DNA from: an uncultured Pseudomonas sp.
Lineage (GTDB): Bacteria > Pseudomonadota > Gammaproteobacteria > Pseudomonadales > Pseudomonadaceae
Direction: 5' to 3'
NCBI RefSeq assembly: GCF_946886105.1
Contig: NZ_CAMPHV010000004.1
Location: forward strand, 62,001 to 126,000
DNA length: 64,000 nucleotides
Made by a program: the position numbers and the translations under genes
Shown here: positions 62,472-64,000 of the stretch, in pieces
How positions within the stretch are numbered: position 1 is the first letter of the stretch
How the letters are laid out: every line of letters starts with the position of its first letter
Notes under the pieces: model-generated
What the model saw: the letters and a program-made list of their open reading frames with translations, nothing else
Databases searched by the model: none
Told to the model about the DNA's origin: nothing

Positions 62472-62561
62472 ATCTTGAGTATTGGTCAAGTTTGTCGATC
62501 GTCCAGGCGGAAAGGGCTCGTTCTTAAACGTATTTGGAATACAACCGCGTCTGTTGAGTTC

Positions 62562-63695
62562 TCAGCCAGTAGCCAGCTGGCTTAGTAGCTGCAAAGTTTC
62601 GTCTATTACCCGCTCCTGGGTATAAAAATGCGGGGAAAAACGAATTCCGCCGCCACGCTGGGCGCAGATGACCTGCTCGGCTTTGAGCCGCTCGAAGAGT
62701 CGCGCATTATCCCAACCGTCCAGGCTGAAGGTGAGGATACCCGCGCGCCGTTCAAGTTCGCGGGGGCTGTGCAGGCTGACGCCGGGTATTTTATCCAGGC
62801 CGTCGAGCAGCCACTGCACACGTTCGTGCAGGCCCTTCGCAACGTCCGACATGCCCACCTCTTCCAGCAGCGAAAGACTGGCCTCCAGCGCCATGGCCCC
62901 GAGCATATTCGGACTACCGCACTCGAAGCGTCGGGCGCTGCGCGCCGGTTGCCAATCCGTGCGTTGGTAGTCGCCGGCGTGTTCGAGCATATGCCAGCCG
63001 TATTCATGCAGTTTGAGTCGTTCGCGCAGGTCGCTACGACAATAGAACACGCCGAGGCCTTCCGGGCCGAGTAGCCATTTATGCCCATCGGCCATGGCGA
63101 AAGCGCATTGGCAGGCCTGCACATCGAGGGGCAGGGCGCCCAGTTGTTGGATCGCGTCGATGCATAGCAATACCCCGCGGCGCTGACAGCCCTGACCAAG
63201 GCGTTGCAGGTCGAGACGCAAGCCGCTGGCGTATTGCACCGCACTGATTGCCAGCAGGCGCACGCGTGGGCTGCAGGCGTCGAGCAGGGCCTGTTCGGCA
63301 TCGCCTTGCTGCAGGTCGACCTGAACCACCTCGACGCCGAAGCGCTCGAGCGCTTCCCAAACGATCCTGTTAGAGGGGAATTCCTCGGTGCTGATCACCA
63401 CCTGATCGCCCGCTCGCCAGTCGAGGCCAAAGGCAACGAACGACAAGGCCTCCGAGGTATTCTTGACCAATGCGATGTCGGCGCTGGTCGGTGCATTGAG
63501 CAGACGCTGCAGGCGTTGGCGCAGTCGCTGCTCGACCTGCAACCAGTCCGGGTAATCGCGCGCGCCGATTCGCGCATTCTGCTCGGCGAAGCGGTTGACT
63601 GCCAAAACGGCACGTTGCGGCCAGGGCGCGACCGCTGCATGATTCAGATAGCGTAGCGACGCAAGTTGTGGAAACTCGCCATAAAGGTCGTACAT
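62562..63695 (-). CDS. Class V aminotransferase family protein
   Basis: A 377-residue PLP enzyme of the class V (isopenicillin N epimerase / cysteine-desulfurase-like) fold. The N-terminal LRYLNHAAVAPWP, CIDAIQQLGALPLDV with the PLP-binding Asp180, and ADGHKWLLGPEGLGVFY with Schiff-base Lys206 are clear; RFECGSPNMLG is the substrate/phosphate loop. There is no cysteine-desulfurase active Cys loop recognisable, so the reaction is uncertain. It is divergent from a TetR gene. Confidence 0.88.
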   Translation of the reverse strand: MYDLYGEFPQLASLRYLNHAAVAPWPQRAVLAVNRFAEQNARIGARDYPDWLQVEQRLRQRLQRLLNAPTSADIALVKNTSEALSFVAFGLDWRAGDQVVISTEEFPSNRIVWEALERFGVEVVQVDLQQGDAEQALLDACSPRVRLLAISAVQYASGLRLDLQRLGQGCQRRGVLLCIDAIQQLGALPLDVQACQCAFAMADGHKWLLGPEGLGVFYCRSDLRERLKLHEYGWHMLEHAGDYQRTDWQPARSARRFECGSPNMLGAMALEASLSLLEEVGMSDVAKGLHERVQWLLDGLDKIPGVSLHSPRELERRAGILTFSLDGWDNARLFERLKAEQVICAQRGGGIRFSPHFYTQERVIDETLQLLSQLATG

Positions 63696-63770
63696 GGTCG
63701 GATGATCCGTGCAATTTGCTACTAGTTAGGCATAATACGCGCCTTCAATTTCCGACCCCGTAGTCCTTTT

Positions 63771-64000
63771 ATGCATAAAGAACCCCGCAAGGTCCGTGAG
63801 TTTCGCCGCCGCGAACAGGAAATTCTCGACACAGCGCTAAAGCTCTTCCTCGAACAGGGTGAAGACAGCGTGACGGTAGAGATGATCGCTGACGCCGTCG
63901 GAATTGGTAAGGGCACCATCTACAAGCACTTCAAGTCGAAGGCGGAAATCTATCTGCGCCTGATGCTCGACTATGAGCGCGATTTGAACGAATTGCTGCA
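63771..64000 (+). CDS. TetR-family regulator, 5' part
   Basis: The gene runs off the right edge; 76 codons are present. A helix-turn-helix typical of TetR proteins is visible (TVEMIADAVGIGKGTIYKHFKSKAEIYL). CATAAT at 63731-63736 is a likely -10. Its divergent position next to the aminotransferase is compatible with local regulation, but the corresponding Pseudomonas protein may act elsewhere. Confidence 0.88.
   Translation, partial: MHKEPRKVREFRRREQEILDTALKLFLEQGEDSVTVEMIADAVGIGKGTIYKHFKSKAEIYLRLMLDYERDLNELL

Overview
The window is a stretch of chromosome from a Pseudomonas (Gammaproteobacteria). This follows from protein sequences that look like close Pseudomonas orthologues (LexA, PsrA, FadBA, NagZ, NqrA-F, RNase E, AcpP) and from gene order. 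From slt through uup, fadBA, topA, lexA, psrA, mfd, nqr, lolCDE, comEC, rne and the fab cluster to tatD, the order matches, as far as I remember it, the P. aeruginosa PAO1 segment around PA3020 down to PA2957. Codon use looks GC-rich and uniform. I see no tRNA, rRNA, CRISPR array, prophage or transposase gene. This is essentially a core-genome region, with small repeats as the only mobile-looking DNA.

Layout. (1) 1-4427: the start of slt, the ABC-F protein Uup, two unassigned proteins and a universal stress protein. A 148-bp inverted-repeat element overlaps the uup stop codon. (2) 4428-8773: a roughly 680-base regulatory gap, then fadB-fadA (beta-oxidation) and a DUF1653 gene. (3) 9018-14851: topA, two small conserved genes, sulA-lexA with two SOS boxes, and psrA with overlapping PsrA operators. 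PsrA-like half-sites also lie upstream of fadB, so the fatty-acid regulator and one probable target are both here. (4) 14900-17185: an L,D-transpeptidase, nagZ (muropeptide recycling) and mtnP (methylthioinosine salvage). (5) 17387-23648: mfd-csiV on the minus strand, a GAPDH with a long N-terminal extension, and a chalcone-isomerase-like protein. (6) 23920-32538: the sodium pump operon nqrABCDEF-apbE-nqrM, then sth. (7) 32693-38171: glpQ operon with a PilZ-domain protein, lolCDE (lipoprotein export) and a DUF2062 protein. (8) 38346-45196: comEC, exbB/exbD-type genes, lpxK, a Trm112-like protein, kdsB, a tyrosine phosphatase and murB. (9) 45268-51525: rne with a long 5' leader, divergent from rluC-HAD-sppA. 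(10) 51575-62343: yceF-type maf, then yceD-rpmF-plsX-fabD-fabG-acpP-fabF-pabC-mltG-tmk-holB-pilZ-tatD, which covers fatty-acid synthesis, cell-wall, nucleotide and replication functions. (11) 62355-64000: a probable small RNA (RgsA/P16-like), a class V aminotransferase and the start of a TetR regulator.

Main themes are envelope biogenesis (Slt, Ldt, NagZ, LolCDE, LpxK, KdsB, MurB, MltG), lipid metabolism (FadBA, PsrA, PlsX, FabDGF, AcpP) and stress/DNA repair (LexA, SulA, Mfd, TopA). The less ordinary signals are in the non-coding DNA: two promoters that predict nearly leaderless mRNAs (rluC, yceD), a predicted rne leader of about 500 nt, the small RNA between tatD and the aminotransferase, an orphan minus-strand terminator upstream of fadB, and a family of short elements with ends resembling CTAGCAGGCYGTTGAAA. 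I did not find a convincing new multi-gene system.
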